A DNA stretch of 64,000 nt, taken from NCBI RefSeq assembly GCF_004362215.1, contig NZ_SNWR01000002.1:1674001-1738000 (forward strand). The letters are read 5' to 3'. This DNA comes from Paractinoplanes brasiliensis. GTDB lineage: Bacteria > Actinomycetota > Actinomycetes > Mycobacteriales > Micromonosporaceae. Below the pieces are notes generated by a model. It was given only the letters and a program-made list of their open reading frames with translations, made no database searches and was not told where the DNA came from. The stretch's first letter is position 1; the number at the start of each line of letters is the position of its first letter. The position numbers and the translations under genes are program-made. Shown here in pieces: positions 48,294 to 57,138 of the stretch.

Positions 48294-49811
48294 TCAGTCC
48301 ACGTCCACCCAGTCCAGGGTGCGCTCGACGGCCTTTTTCCACTTGCCGTAGCCCTCGGCGCGCTGTTCCTCGGTCCACCGCGGCTGCCAGCGCTGCGACT
48401 CGTTCCAGTTCTCGCGCAGCTCGTCGGTGTTCTTCCAGAACCCGACCGCCAGCCCGGCCGCGTACGCGGCGCCGAGCGCCGTCGTCTCGGCCACCACCGG
48501 CCGGCTGACCGGCACCCCGAGCACGTCGGCCTGGATCTGCATGGCCAGGTTGTTGGCCGTGATCCCACCGTCGACCTTGAGCACGTCGAGCGTCACCCCG
48601 GAGTCCTGCGCCATGGCGTCGACGACGTCGCGGCTCTGGTAGCAGATGGACTCGAGCGTGGCCCGGGCGATGTGCGCGCTGGTGTTGAAGCGCGACAGCC
48701 CCACGATCGCCCCGCGGGCGTCGGAACGCCAGTACGGCGCGAACAGGCCGGAGAACGCGGGCACGAAGTAGACCCCGCCGTTGTCGGGCACCTCGGACGC
48801 CAGCCGCTCGCTCTCGGCGGCGTCGTTGATGATGTGCAGCTGGTCGCGCAGCCACTGCACGGCCGAGCCGGTCACCGCGATCGAACCCTCCAGCGCGTAG
48901 ACCGGCGCGGCGTCGCCGAACTTGTAGCAGACCGTTGTGAGCAGGCCGTTCTCCGACCGTACGAGCTCGGTTCCGGTGTTCAGCAGCATGAAGTTGCCGG
49001 TGCCGTACGTGTTCTTGGCCTCGCCGGGCGCGAAGCACACCTGCCCGACCGTGGCCGCCTGCTGGTCGCCCAGGTCCCCGGTCAGCGGCACCTCGCCGCC
49101 GAGCGAGCCGGGCCACCGCGCCACCCCGTACGTGTTCGGATCGGACGAAGGCCGGATCTCGGGCAGCATCTGCCGGGGGATGTTGAAGAAGCTGAGCAGC
49201 TCGTCGTCCCAGTCGAGCGTCTCCAGGTTCATCAGCATCGTGCGGCTGGCGTTGGTGACGTCGGTGAGGTGCTTGCCGCCGTCGACCCCGCCGGTCATGT
49301 TCCACAGCACCCAGGTGTCGGTGTTGCCGAAGATCGCGTCGCCGCGCTCGGCCGCCTCCCGCACGCCGTCGACGTTCTCCAGAATCCACTGGATCTTGCC
49401 GCCGCTGAAGTAGGTGGCGGGCGGCAGGCCGGCCTTGCGCCGGATCACGTCGCCGCGGCCGTCCCGGTCGAGCGCGGAGGCGATCCGGTCGGTGCGGGTG
49501 TCCTGCCAGACGATCGCGTTGTAGTAGGGCCGCCCGCTGTGACGGTCCCACACCACCGCGGTCTCGCGCTGGTTCGTCACCCCCAGGGCCGCCAGGTCCT
49601 TCGCGCCCAGGTTGGCCTTCTGCATCGCCGTGCGGACGACGGTGACCGTACGCTCCCAGATCTCGGCCGGGTTGTGTTCGACCCAGCCCGCCTGCGGCAG
49701 GATCTGCTCGTGCTCGAGCTGGTGGCGGGCCACCTCGTTGCCGCCGTGATCGAAGATCATGAAACGGGTGCTGGTCGTGCCCTGGTCGACGGCGCCGACG
49801 AAGTCAGCCAT
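48294..49811 (-). CDS. glpK: Glycerol kinase 1
   Basis: A 505-residue FGGY-family kinase that phosphorylates glycerol to glycerol 3-phosphate. AVDQGTTSTRFMIFD at the N terminus, NQRETAVVWD, WQDTRT, NASRTMLMNLETLDW and the GTGNFMLLNTG and LEGSIAVTGSAVQWLRD blocks are typical. It overlaps glpF by 8 bases and is followed closely by glpD. A second, distinct glycerol kinase lies across the promoter region at 51558-53048. Confidence 0.95.
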   Translation of the reverse strand: MADFVGAVDQGTTSTRFMIFDHGGNEVARHQLEHEQILPQAGWVEHNPAEIWERTVTVVRTAMQKANLGAKDLAALGVTNQRETAVVWDRHSGRPYYNAIVWQDTRTDRIASALDRDGRGDVIRRKAGLPPATYFSGGKIQWILENVDGVREAAERGDAIFGNTDTWVLWNMTGGVDGGKHLTDVTNASRTMLMNLETLDWDDELLSFFNIPRQMLPEIRPSSDPNTYGVARWPGSLGGEVPLTGDLGDQQAATVGQVCFAPGEAKNTYGTGNFMLLNTGTELVRSENGLLTTVCYKFGDAAPVYALEGSIAVTGSAVQWLRDQLHIINDAAESERLASEVPDNGGVYFVPAFSGLFAPYWRSDARGAIVGLSRFNTSAHIARATLESICYQSRDVVDAMAQDSGVTLDVLKVDGGITANNLAMQIQADVLGVPVSRPVVAETTALGAAYAAGLAVGFWKNTDELRENWNESQRWQPRWTEEQRAEGYGKWKKAVERTLDWVDVD

Positions 49812-50649
49812 TGCGTGCCTCCACGTTCTCTCGGGTCTCCTGCTCGGGCAGCCGTCCCGGCTCGGGTGCGCCGAGTCCGGGCAGGAACCGGCCGACCAGC
49901 CCCTGGTACAGACCGGCGCCGAGGACACCGCCGATGACGGGCGCCACGATCGGGATCCAGAAATAGAGATACCCGGTCTGGTCCCGCCACGCCCCACCGT
50001 AACCGGTCAGGAAGCTGGCGAGCCGCGGGCCGAAGTCACGCGCCGGGTTGATCGCGTAACCGGCGTTGGTGCCCCACGCCATGCCGATGCCCACCACGAT
50101 CAGGCCGATGATGAACGGCGCCATGTTGGCCTGCGGCGGTGTGCCGAGCGCGTCGGTCACGGCCAGGATCAGGAACAACAGGATCGCGGTGCCGATGATC
50201 TGGTCGCGGAACGCGCCCCACTCGCCGACCGGCAGGGTCCCGTTGCCGGGCAGCGTCGAGAACACGCCCTGCGTCTTGATGGTCAGGCCGGGGTCGGCGG
50301 CGTGCAGCACCTCGGTGTAGTTCCACCGGACGAGCAGCGCGGCGACGAAGGCGCCCAGCGTCTGGGCCAGGGTGTACGGAAGCACCTTGCGCCACGAGAA
50401 GCCTTTGAAGACCGCGAGCGCGACCGTGACGGCCGGGTTGAGGTGCGCCCCGCTGACGCGCCCGGCGACGTAGACGCCGAGCACCACGCCCAGGCCCCAG
50501 GCCCAGGCGATGCTGTCGTGATCGCCGATGCCCGCGCCGGCCACCTGGGCCACCACACCGACACCGAACAGGATGAGGATCATGGTCCCGGCGAACTCGG
50601 CGGCCAGTTCGGCGACGATTCCTCCCGGGATCTTCAGTCGTGCTGCCAT
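49804..50649 (-). CDS. glpF: Glycerol uptake facilitator (aquaglyceroporin)
   Basis: A 281-residue MIP-family channel with about six membrane helices and two half-helix NPA motifs, HLNPAVTVALAV and AINPARDFGPR. The Asp after the second NPA (NPARD) is typical of glycerol facilitators. It passes glycerol across the membrane for the kinase encoded next. ATG 50649 has a strong AGGAGG site. It is first in the operon and is controlled from the 50650-50787 region. Confidence 0.93.
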   Translation of the reverse strand: MAARLKIPGGIVAELAAEFAGTMILILFGVGVVAQVAGAGIGDHDSIAWAWGLGVVLGVYVAGRVSGAHLNPAVTVALAVFKGFSWRKVLPYTLAQTLGAFVAALLVRWNYTEVLHAADPGLTIKTQGVFSTLPGNGTLPVGEWGAFRDQIIGTAILLFLILAVTDALGTPPQANMAPFIIGLIVVGIGMAWGTNAGYAINPARDFGPRLASFLTGYGGAWRDQTGYLYFWIPIVAPVIGGVLGAGLYQGLVGRFLPGLGAPEPGRLPEQETRENVEARNG

Positions 50650-50728
50650 TTGCCCTCCTGCTGAGCTCTCTGGAGCTGCATCTGCGAAGGACGCTAGGTA
50701 GCCACCCGGACACGAACAATGAACGCCA

Positions 50729-50785
50729 TTCGACAATGTCGAACGCTGTGCTGCGGGACTGTCCGTAGTGCGTCATAGTGTCGAA
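50729..50785. promoter_or_regulatory. IclR-type operator of the glycerol locus
   Basis: TTCGACA-A-TGTCGAA (50729-50743) is a perfect 7-1-7 palindrome between the divergent glpF and iclR-type genes. A second half-site, TGTCGAA, recurs at 50779-50785, just before the regulator's GTG. On the minus strand TTGTTC and TAGCGT spaced 17 bp between the palindrome and glpF could serve as its promoter. IclR/GylR proteins are known to control glycerol operons in Streptomyces. Confidence 0.7.
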
Positions 50786-50787
50786 AC

Positions 50788-51540
50788 GTGCCGGGAACAG
50801 TGCAGTCCATCGAGCGCGCAGCCGCTGTGCTGCGTCTGCTCGCGGGCGGTGCGGGCCGGCTGTCGCTCGCCGAGATCGCCCGCTCGCTCGACCTGGCCAA
50901 GGGCACAACCCACGGCATCCTGCAGACCCTGCGCAAAGTGGGCTTCGTCGAGCAGGACAAGGCGTCCGGCCACTACCAGCTGGGCGCGGCCATGCTGCGG
51001 CTGGGCACCGGCTACCTGGACGTCAACGAGCTGCGCTCCCGCTCGATCAACTGGGCCGACCCGCTGGCCGCGCGCAGTGGGGAGGCCGTACGGATCGGCA
51101 CGGTCCTGGAAGGACAGGTGCTGGTCGTCCACCACGTCTTCCGGCCCGACGACACCTTCCAGACCCTCGACGTGGGCAGCCTGCTGCCGATCCACGCCAC
51201 CGCGCTGGGCAAGGCGCTCCTCGCGTACGGGGCCTCCGTCCCGGCCCGGCTCGACCGGTTCACCAGCCGCACCCTCGTCAACCACCGCGACCTGGCCGGG
51301 GCGCTGCGCGAGGTGCGGGAAGCCGGCTGGAGCGCGGACATCGAGGAACACACCCCCGGCGAGGCGTCGATCGCCGCGCCGATCCGGGCGTACGGGGGTC
51401 TGGTGGTCGGCGCCATCGGCATCTCCGGGCACGTCGAACGAATATGCGACAGCCGATACCGTCCGCGGCCGCCCCTGGTGGCCAACGTGCGCGACGCCGC
51501 CCGAGCGGTCTCGCGCGACCTCGGAGCCGCCCGACGCTGA
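50788..51540 (+). CDS. IclR-family regulator (GylR-like)
   Basis: A 250-residue IclR regulator. The winged helix reads SLAEIARSLDLAKGTTHGIL near the N terminus. The effector domain includes GSLLPIHATALGKALLA and the GEASIAAPIRA block. Its position between glpFKD and a second glycerol kinase makes it the likely glycerol regulator, analogous to Streptomyces GylR. The GTG start at 50788 lacks a ribosome site, so its mRNA may be leaderless or nearly so. Confidence 0.9.
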   Translation: MPGTVQSIERAAAVLRLLAGGAGRLSLAEIARSLDLAKGTTHGILQTLRKVGFVEQDKASGHYQLGAAMLRLGTGYLDVNELRSRSINWADPLAARSGEAVRIGTVLEGQVLVVHHVFRPDDTFQTLDVGSLLPIHATALGKALLAYGASVPARLDRFTSRTLVNHRDLAGALREVREAGWSADIEEHTPGEASIAAPIRAYGGLVVGAIGISGHVERICDSRYRPRPPLVANVRDAARAVSRDLGAARR

Positions 51541-51557
51541 ACGACCTTGGGGGAACC

Positions 51558-53048
51558 ATGACCGAGCGCTATGTTGTCGCCATCGACCAGGGCACCACGT
51601 CGACCCGGTGCATCGTGTTCGACCGGCGCGGCCAGCTCGTCTCCCTGGCCCAGCAGGAACACAAGCAGTACTACCCCAAACCGGGCTGGGTCGAGCACGA
51701 CGCCGCCGAGATCTGGCGCAACGTGGAACGGCTCGGCCCCGAGGCGCTGAAACGGGCCGGGGCCACGATCGACCAGGTCGCGGCGGTCGGCATCGCCAAC
51801 CAGCGGGAAACCACCGTGCTCTGGGACAAGGCCACCGGCGTCCCGATCGGGCACGCCGTGGTCTGGCAGGACACCCGGACCGACACGATGGTGGGCCGCC
51901 TCGACGACGCCCCCGGCGCGGAAGGCGTACGGCATCGGTCCGCCCTGCCGCTGGCCACGTACTTCTCGGGGCCGAGGGTGCGCTGGATGCTCGACCGTCA
52001 TCCCGGCCTGCGCGAACGAGCCGAACGCGGCGAGGTCCTGTTCGGCACCATGGAGACCTGGCTGATCTGGAACCTGACCGGCGGCCTGCACGTCACCGAC
52101 GTCACGAACGCCAGCCGCACCCTGCTGCTCGACGTGCACACCCTCGACTGGTCACCCGAGTCGCTCGAGTTCTTCGGCATCCCCCGCGCCATGCTGCCCG
52201 AGGTCCGCCCGTCCATCGGCGTCTTCGGCACCGCCACCGCGGCCTTCCCCGGCGTACGCATCGGCGCCGCCCTCGGCGACCAGCAGGCGGCCCTGTTCGG
52301 CCAGACCTGCTTCGCGCCCGGCGAGGCCAAATGCACGTACGGCACCGGAAGTTTCCTGCTGCTCAACACCGGAGCGGAACTGGTGCGCTCCACCCACGGC
52401 CTGCTCAGCACCGTCGCCTACCAAATCCAGGGCGAAGAGGCCGCGTACGCGTTGGAAGGCTCGATCGCGATCACCGGCTCGCTGGTGCAGTGGTTCCGCG
52501 ACCAGCTCGGACTCATCGCCACCGCCCCCGAGATCGAAACCCTGGCCCGCACAGTGACGGACAACGGCGGCTGCTACATCGTGCCCGCCTTCTCCGGCCT
52601 GTACGCCCCGTACTGGCGCAGCGAAGCCCGAGGGGTGATCGTCGGCCTGACCTCCTACATCACGAAAGGCCACCTGGCCCGCGCCGTGCTGGAGGCCAGC
52701 GCCTGGCAGACCCGCGAAGTGGTCGACGCCATGAACGCGGACTCGGGCCTGGCCCTGACAACCCTGCGCGTCGACGGCGGGATGACCGCGGACAACCTCC
52801 TCATGCAGTTCATAGCCGACGTCCTCGACGTCCCGGTGGTCCGCCCCCTGGCCGCCGAAACAGTGTCACTGGGCGCGGCTTACGGGGCCGGCCTGGCCGT
52901 GGGTTACTGGCCCGACTTGGAGGGCTTACGCCAGAACTGGCACCGCGCGGGGCAGTGGCTCCCCACCATGGACCCCACCAAACGAAAAACCGAGTACGAC
53001 AACTGGCAGCGCGCCGTATCCCGAACCTTCGACTGGATCCAAGCCTGA
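51558..53048 (+). CDS. glpK: Glycerol kinase 2
   Basis: A 496-residue FGGY glycerol kinase, a clear paralogue of the gene at 48294 but not a recent copy. AIDQGTTSTRCIVFD, NQRETTVLWD, WQDTRTD and the GTGSFLLLNTG and LEGSIAITGSLVQWFRD blocks are intact, so it should be active. It follows the IclR gene by 17 bases with GGGGGA before the ATG. Two kinases under one regulator suggest different affinities, or one acting on another polyol. Confidence 0.9.
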   Translation: MTERYVVAIDQGTTSTRCIVFDRRGQLVSLAQQEHKQYYPKPGWVEHDAAEIWRNVERLGPEALKRAGATIDQVAAVGIANQRETTVLWDKATGVPIGHAVVWQDTRTDTMVGRLDDAPGAEGVRHRSALPLATYFSGPRVRWMLDRHPGLRERAERGEVLFGTMETWLIWNLTGGLHVTDVTNASRTLLLDVHTLDWSPESLEFFGIPRAMLPEVRPSIGVFGTATAAFPGVRIGAALGDQQAALFGQTCFAPGEAKCTYGTGSFLLLNTGAELVRSTHGLLSTVAYQIQGEEAAYALEGSIAITGSLVQWFRDQLGLIATAPEIETLARTVTDNGGCYIVPAFSGLYAPYWRSEARGVIVGLTSYITKGHLARAVLEASAWQTREVVDAMNADSGLALTTLRVDGGMTADNLLMQFIADVLDVPVVRPLAAETVSLGAAYGAGLAVGYWPDLEGLRQNWHRAGQWLPTMDPTKRKTEYDNWQRAVSRTFDWIQA

Positions 53049-53051
53049 CTG

Positions 53052-56000
53052 CTACTCATCTGCCACGGACGGGACATTTGTCCGGTCCACGGAGGCGCGG
53101 GCGCGCTGAACGACCTCTTCGGTGGTCAGTGGACTGGCTGGGTGATGGGTCAGGCACAGCGGCGTTTGAGCTTTTACAAAGGACGTTCCCTCCAGCGCGA
53201 CATAGAACTGTCCGGCTCCCAGCCGACCCACATCCGGCATGTCGCCGCCCTTCGCGTGCGCCAAATCGCGGGCGGCCGCGATCTGAACCGGGCTGTTGAG
53301 CAACCCGAAGAACTGGGTGCTGGCGTTGCCGGGTATTCGATTGTGCAAACCCTTCGGAGCTTGGGTAGCAAAAACCAAACCAAGACCGTATTTGCGAGCC
53401 TGTGATGCGAGCGCCACCGTACTCGCCGTACACGGCGTCATCGCGCCGGACGGCGCGAGCGTCTGCGCCTCGTCCATCACGAACAGACCGCCGAGCGGCC
53501 GGTCGCCGGCGGGATGGCGCTTGACCCAGGCGAACAGCGCCATTTGGAGCTGATTGACAAAACTCTGCCGCTGGTTGTCCGACGGTAGTCCGACAAAGCT
53601 GATCACTGACACCCGGGCTTTCTTGCCCTCGGCCGGCGTCAGAAGCACACCGGGATCGAGCGGCGTGCCACCACCCCCGAAGAGCGGGTCGTTCACCATC
53701 GCTGCGGTCAGCGTCTCAGCCATCTCGGCTGCCAGCTTCGCGGACTGAGTCATCCGGCTCGCCCCCTCGGGAAGCGCGCCGAGGAAACCTACGAAATCAC
53801 CCAGTCCGGACCGTCCTTGCTTCGCGAACGCTCGTAGTGCCTCCGTGAGTACCGCCCGGGAGTGCGTCGCCTTGACCGTTCCGCCATCCACCTTGGCCCG
53901 AGGCGCGAGGGCAGCGACGGCGACGTCGACCGCTTGACTGAACTCGTCTGGGTCGTACAGCGTGGCGGCCAGGTCCGGCAGCGGCTGGAAAGCCAACGGC
54001 CGACCGGCCTCCCAACGGGGTGTCCAAATGACGACGTCTGTATTGGCGAGATACTCCCCCGCTCGCGCCGGATCGTCGGGCCCCCACCCGACCGGCGGAT
54101 GGGGCCAAGGATCGCCGAGACGGGCCAGGTCATTGTTCGGGTCCAGAACAATCGCGGAGACGCCGTGCAGGGCACATTCCTCCACCAGCCGCCGGATCAG
54201 CACTGTCTTGCCGGAACCGGAGCCGGCAAACAACGCAACATGCTTGCGCAGAGAGGACAACTCGATGCGTAACGGATCCTGTGCCACCCCGATAGTGATC
54301 ATCGGAGGGACATGCACTGTCTTGATCCGGGTCTTCGCGGTGGATGAGGGAGCACGAGCGGGCGCGTTCAGCTCTTCAGGGGCCAGCCCCGGCTCTGGCC
54401 TCGCCGGGGCATCCAAGTCAGGCACAGGGCTGGCCGGGCCTTCCGAGGCGAATCCGTCCGGGTCGCCGAGGGCCTCGCGCAACACTGTGGTCCCGCCGGC
54501 TGGTGTCCGTTTACTGAGCCAATTAGCGAGCCCGTCAGGGTTGTTCTCAAGCAGCATGCGCAGGGCAGCGAAAACCCGAAGATCCTTCTCGGCGATCCCC
54601 AGACGCCGGCCGCCCGCCTGCTCGAACTGCACCAGCGCCTTCTGGACCGACGGATACGTCGGCCAAGGCCCTCCCTGGGGCCGCAGGAGAAACAGTGATC
54701 GTCCCGCCGATCCGTCATGTCCGGCTTTGAGCCGGGCGTTCTCGATCTTCGAGGTGACGGTCCTCCAGTGCTCGGCGGAAACGGCGCGGAAGGCGAAATG
54801 GTCCTCGCGCTCGCTGCCGTCCTCCGTCCGGACCCGGAGCCGTGCGTGTAATAGGGGCTTCCCCTTGGTTGGGATGTCGAACTCGCAGTGGTCAGTCACG
54901 CGGCGCTCGATCGTCCAGGCCCGCAATCCAGCGCTCAGGAGAGGCGGCATGTATTCGTCCTCGGACACCGGGTCGAGCGCAGCCGCGACTTCGGCCTTCG
55001 CATCCACCTGCAAGCGGCTGAACAGATCGTCGATTGCGGCAAGCCCGTCACGGGGAGCCGTCTCCCAGATCTCCGCCGTCGCGATCTCGTCGTCCAAGGA
55101 GCGGAGTTCGATGACTCGATTGGAGTCGACGCAATGCCGAATATGAGCATCCACTCGTTTTAGCAGCAGACGAGGCGTAAACGTGGTCACGAGCGCGAAC
55201 GCATCCGGGTGGATGGGCCACGTTTCGTACGGAGGGTCGAAGCCCACCTGACTGAACTGGGGAGAAAATCGTCTCGATACAAGGGCCCTGCCGGTCGCTT
55301 CATCTGGAATCGCTGAGAGTTGGTTCGCCTCGCGGAAGCGGTCCATGACGGTGCTGATCGCCCGTCGGCGAACGAGTTCCCATGTCTCGGGCAGGCAGGC
55401 AACGACGGTCAGGGTCCGTCGGGTGGTCTCGCGCAGCTGCATGAGGTTGGCAGCCAAGTTGTTGAGCTGGAGCAGATGCTGCCACTGCCCAGGGAGTTCC
55501 TCGTCACCGGCCGTACGTAGCTGCGCGAAGACCGGATCCAGCTGGTCGACCGCTATCACGGCTGGGCCAGTTACGGCGAGTATCCGCGAGACGTCACGAA
55601 GAAGAAACTCTGCGGGCCGGGTCTCTTGGCGGATCCGCCATACCGCACGCTCACCCGGCTCTCGCTCGGCACAAGAGGTCAGGAAGGTCTGCGCGACATC
55701 CTGGGCCAGCGGGTTGACGCTGTTGTACAACACCAGCGCACGAAGAGTGTCCTGACACTCCCGCACGAGCTGAGGATTGTCGACGCGAAGCCCGTTGACG
55801 AAGCTGTCCAGCGTCGGAAGAGTCAGCTCAGTACCACCCAGGATTTCGGCGTATTGCTCCGGCGCGAGATCGGTCCGGAAGATCAAACGTTGCAGCAGCA
55901 TACGCAGCTGTGTGCCGCCGGTTGCCGGCCGAACCGCCAGCCCTTCCAGGATCGACGCCATCGCGCTGTCCCAGAACCGGGTGGGATCGACAAGTTCGAT

Positions 56001-56270
56001 CAGGAAGAAGTACCCACCGCGGTCCTGAATCTGCTGGCGGGTCCAGCCCAGAAAGTGCGTTTTACCCGCTCCGCCCTGTCCGATCAGGGCCACGCCAATA
56101 GGACTGGGCCCGATGCTTGCCGCAGCGTCGTCGAGTCCCGCGGACACAGTCCGTTCCGCGCCGCGGTGCAGACCGTCGACGTGGAAAGGCGACGGCATCC
56201 ATACGTCCTCCGGAACCGGCGCCCAGTGAAGACGGAGTGCGGCCAGCGCCTTCAGCTCCCGCTGGCTCAT
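53052..56270 (-). CDS. Double P-loop ATPase: N-terminal AAA+/STAND fused to C-terminal HerA-like domain
   Basis: A 1072-residue protein with two ATPase modules. The first has Walker A GQGGAGKT at 64-71 and a Walker-B-like VIAVDQLDP near 250. After a middle region and a Pro/Ala linker (~610-650), the second has Walker A AGSGSGKTV at about 681-689, DPNNDLARLGDP, and Walker B FVMDEAQTLAPS at about 930, then FATQAPKGLHNRI. The second half is the HerA/FtsK/VirB4 DNA-translocase type. It is coupled to the tandem-wHTH gene upstream, with overlapping stop and start. I know of no named system with exactly this fusion; a defence or DNA-processing role is inferred from context. Codon use is visibly more AT-rich than that of the flanking glycerol genes. 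Confidence 0.8.
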   Translation of the reverse strand: MSQRELKALAALRLHWAPVPEDVWMPSPFHVDGLHRGAERTVSAGLDDAAASIGPSPIGVALIGQGGAGKTHFLGWTRQQIQDRGGYFFLIELVDPTRFWDSAMASILEGLAVRPATGGTQLRMLLQRLIFRTDLAPEQYAEILGGTELTLPTLDSFVNGLRVDNPQLVRECQDTLRALVLYNSVNPLAQDVAQTFLTSCAEREPGERAVWRIRQETRPAEFLLRDVSRILAVTGPAVIAVDQLDPVFAQLRTAGDEELPGQWQHLLQLNNLAANLMQLRETTRRTLTVVACLPETWELVRRRAISTVMDRFREANQLSAIPDEATGRALVSRRFSPQFSQVGFDPPYETWPIHPDAFALVTTFTPRLLLKRVDAHIRHCVDSNRVIELRSLDDEIATAEIWETAPRDGLAAIDDLFSRLQVDAKAEVAAALDPVSEDEYMPPLLSAGLRAWTIERRVTDHCEFDIPTKGKPLLHARLRVRTEDGSEREDHFAFRAVSAEHWRTVTSKIENARLKAGHDGSAGRSLFLLRPQGGPWPTYPSVQKALVQFEQAGGRRLGIAEKDLRVFAALRMLLENNPDGLANWLSKRTPAGGTTVLREALGDPDGFASEGPASPVPDLDAPARPEPGLAPEELNAPARAPSSTAKTRIKTVHVPPMITIGVAQDPLRIELSSLRKHVALFAGSGSGKTVLIRRLVEECALHGVSAIVLDPNNDLARLGDPWPHPPVGWGPDDPARAGEYLANTDVVIWTPRWEAGRPLAFQPLPDLAATLYDPDEFSQAVDVAVAALAPRAKVDGGTVKATHSRAVLTEALRAFAKQGRSGLGDFVGFLGALPEGASRMTQSAKLAAEMAETLTAAMVNDPLFGGGGTPLDPGVLLTPAEGKKARVSVISFVGLPSDNQRQSFVNQLQMALFAWVKRHPAGDRPLGGLFVMDEAQTLAPSGAMTPCTASTVALASQARKYGLGLVFATQAPKGLHNRIPGNASTQFFGLLNSPVQIAAARDLAHAKGGDMPDVGRLGAGQFYVALEGTSFVKAQTPLCLTHHPASPLTTEEVVQRARASVDRTNVPSVADE

Positions 56271-56929
56271 CACAGCTCCATCGACAGGAAATGCTTGGCC
56301 TCACCGCCAGCTCGGACCGCGGCCTGCTCGTCGATCTTGCGACGGGACTTCTGATCGGCCCCTGGGGTCAAGTTGATGAGCCCCTCCGCGTACATCTTCA
56401 CCAGCGTCTGGTTGAGCAGGCTGACCGGTGCTCCGTTGATCTGCTCGCGAAGGTCGCTCAGTGGCACACTTTGGTTCGGGCGATCCGCAATTTTTTGGTA
56501 CGCAGCGCGGATCCGGCCTTCGAGGTCCGCCGGCTTCTCGTCGTTGACCGTCTCTGTAGCGACGGCCGGCTGCGCGCTGAAGAACTCGCTCGGCGTCACG
56601 CCGGCGGCAGCCAGGTAACGACCCGCAGCATGGGCGAGAGCCTTCCATGCAGCAACCTGCATCTTCGGTGGCCGTGCCGGCACCTCGAAGTCGGCCAGCA
56701 ACTCAGTTCCGCCCCGCTTCCAGCCCGGATCGCTGACCTCGTGCAGGTAGGCGCTCCCACTTCGAACAACGTCCAGCAGGCCCAGGTCTTTGAGACGGTC
56801 TCGGATGGCCGCGGGGATGCGGAAGCCGTACCTTTCAGCCAGTTCTGTATTGCTGACCTGGCGCCCTTCGGACATGAGGACCAGGAGTACCGCCCGCTCG
56901 TTCGATGTCAACTCGTTGTCGTCCGACAC
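56270..56929 (-). CDS. Tandem winged-helix protein, partner of the double ATPase
   Basis: A 219-residue protein. The N terminus has a winged helix (ELTSNERAVLLVLMSEG, then NTELAERYGFRIPAAIRDRL), and a second one lies near the C terminus (SVPLSDLREQINGAPVSLLN, then LVKMYAEGLINLT). I find no catalytic motif. GTG 56929 has GGAGG at good spacing. It is first in a two-gene operon with the ATPase; its stop overlaps the ATPase start. It probably guides the ATPase to DNA or regulates the locus. It is divergent from the frameshifted AAA ATPase at 57139. Confidence 0.7.
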   Translation of the reverse strand: MSDDNELTSNERAVLLVLMSEGRQVSNTELAERYGFRIPAAIRDRLKDLGLLDVVRSGSAYLHEVSDPGWKRGGTELLADFEVPARPPKMQVAAWKALAHAAGRYLAAAGVTPSEFFSAQPAVATETVNDEKPADLEGRIRAAYQKIADRPNQSVPLSDLREQINGAPVSLLNQTLVKMYAEGLINLTPGADQKSRRKIDEQAAVRAGGEAKHFLSMEL

Positions 56930-57138
56930 GGCTTCGCCTCCAGGCGCATCTGGTACTCGATGATGATCCGCGCGGCGCCAGTGCCAACAGTCTCCAAGCA
57001 GACGCGAGGACAGGGGCGCACCTCGCGCCGACACTGCTCGATTCTTGGAAAGCGCTAGCCGGAACACAACGGCCTTCTGGCGGATGGTGACCAAAACCCC
57101 ACTGTGCGTGTATGGCAAGGCCGATAAGGTCACGGACC

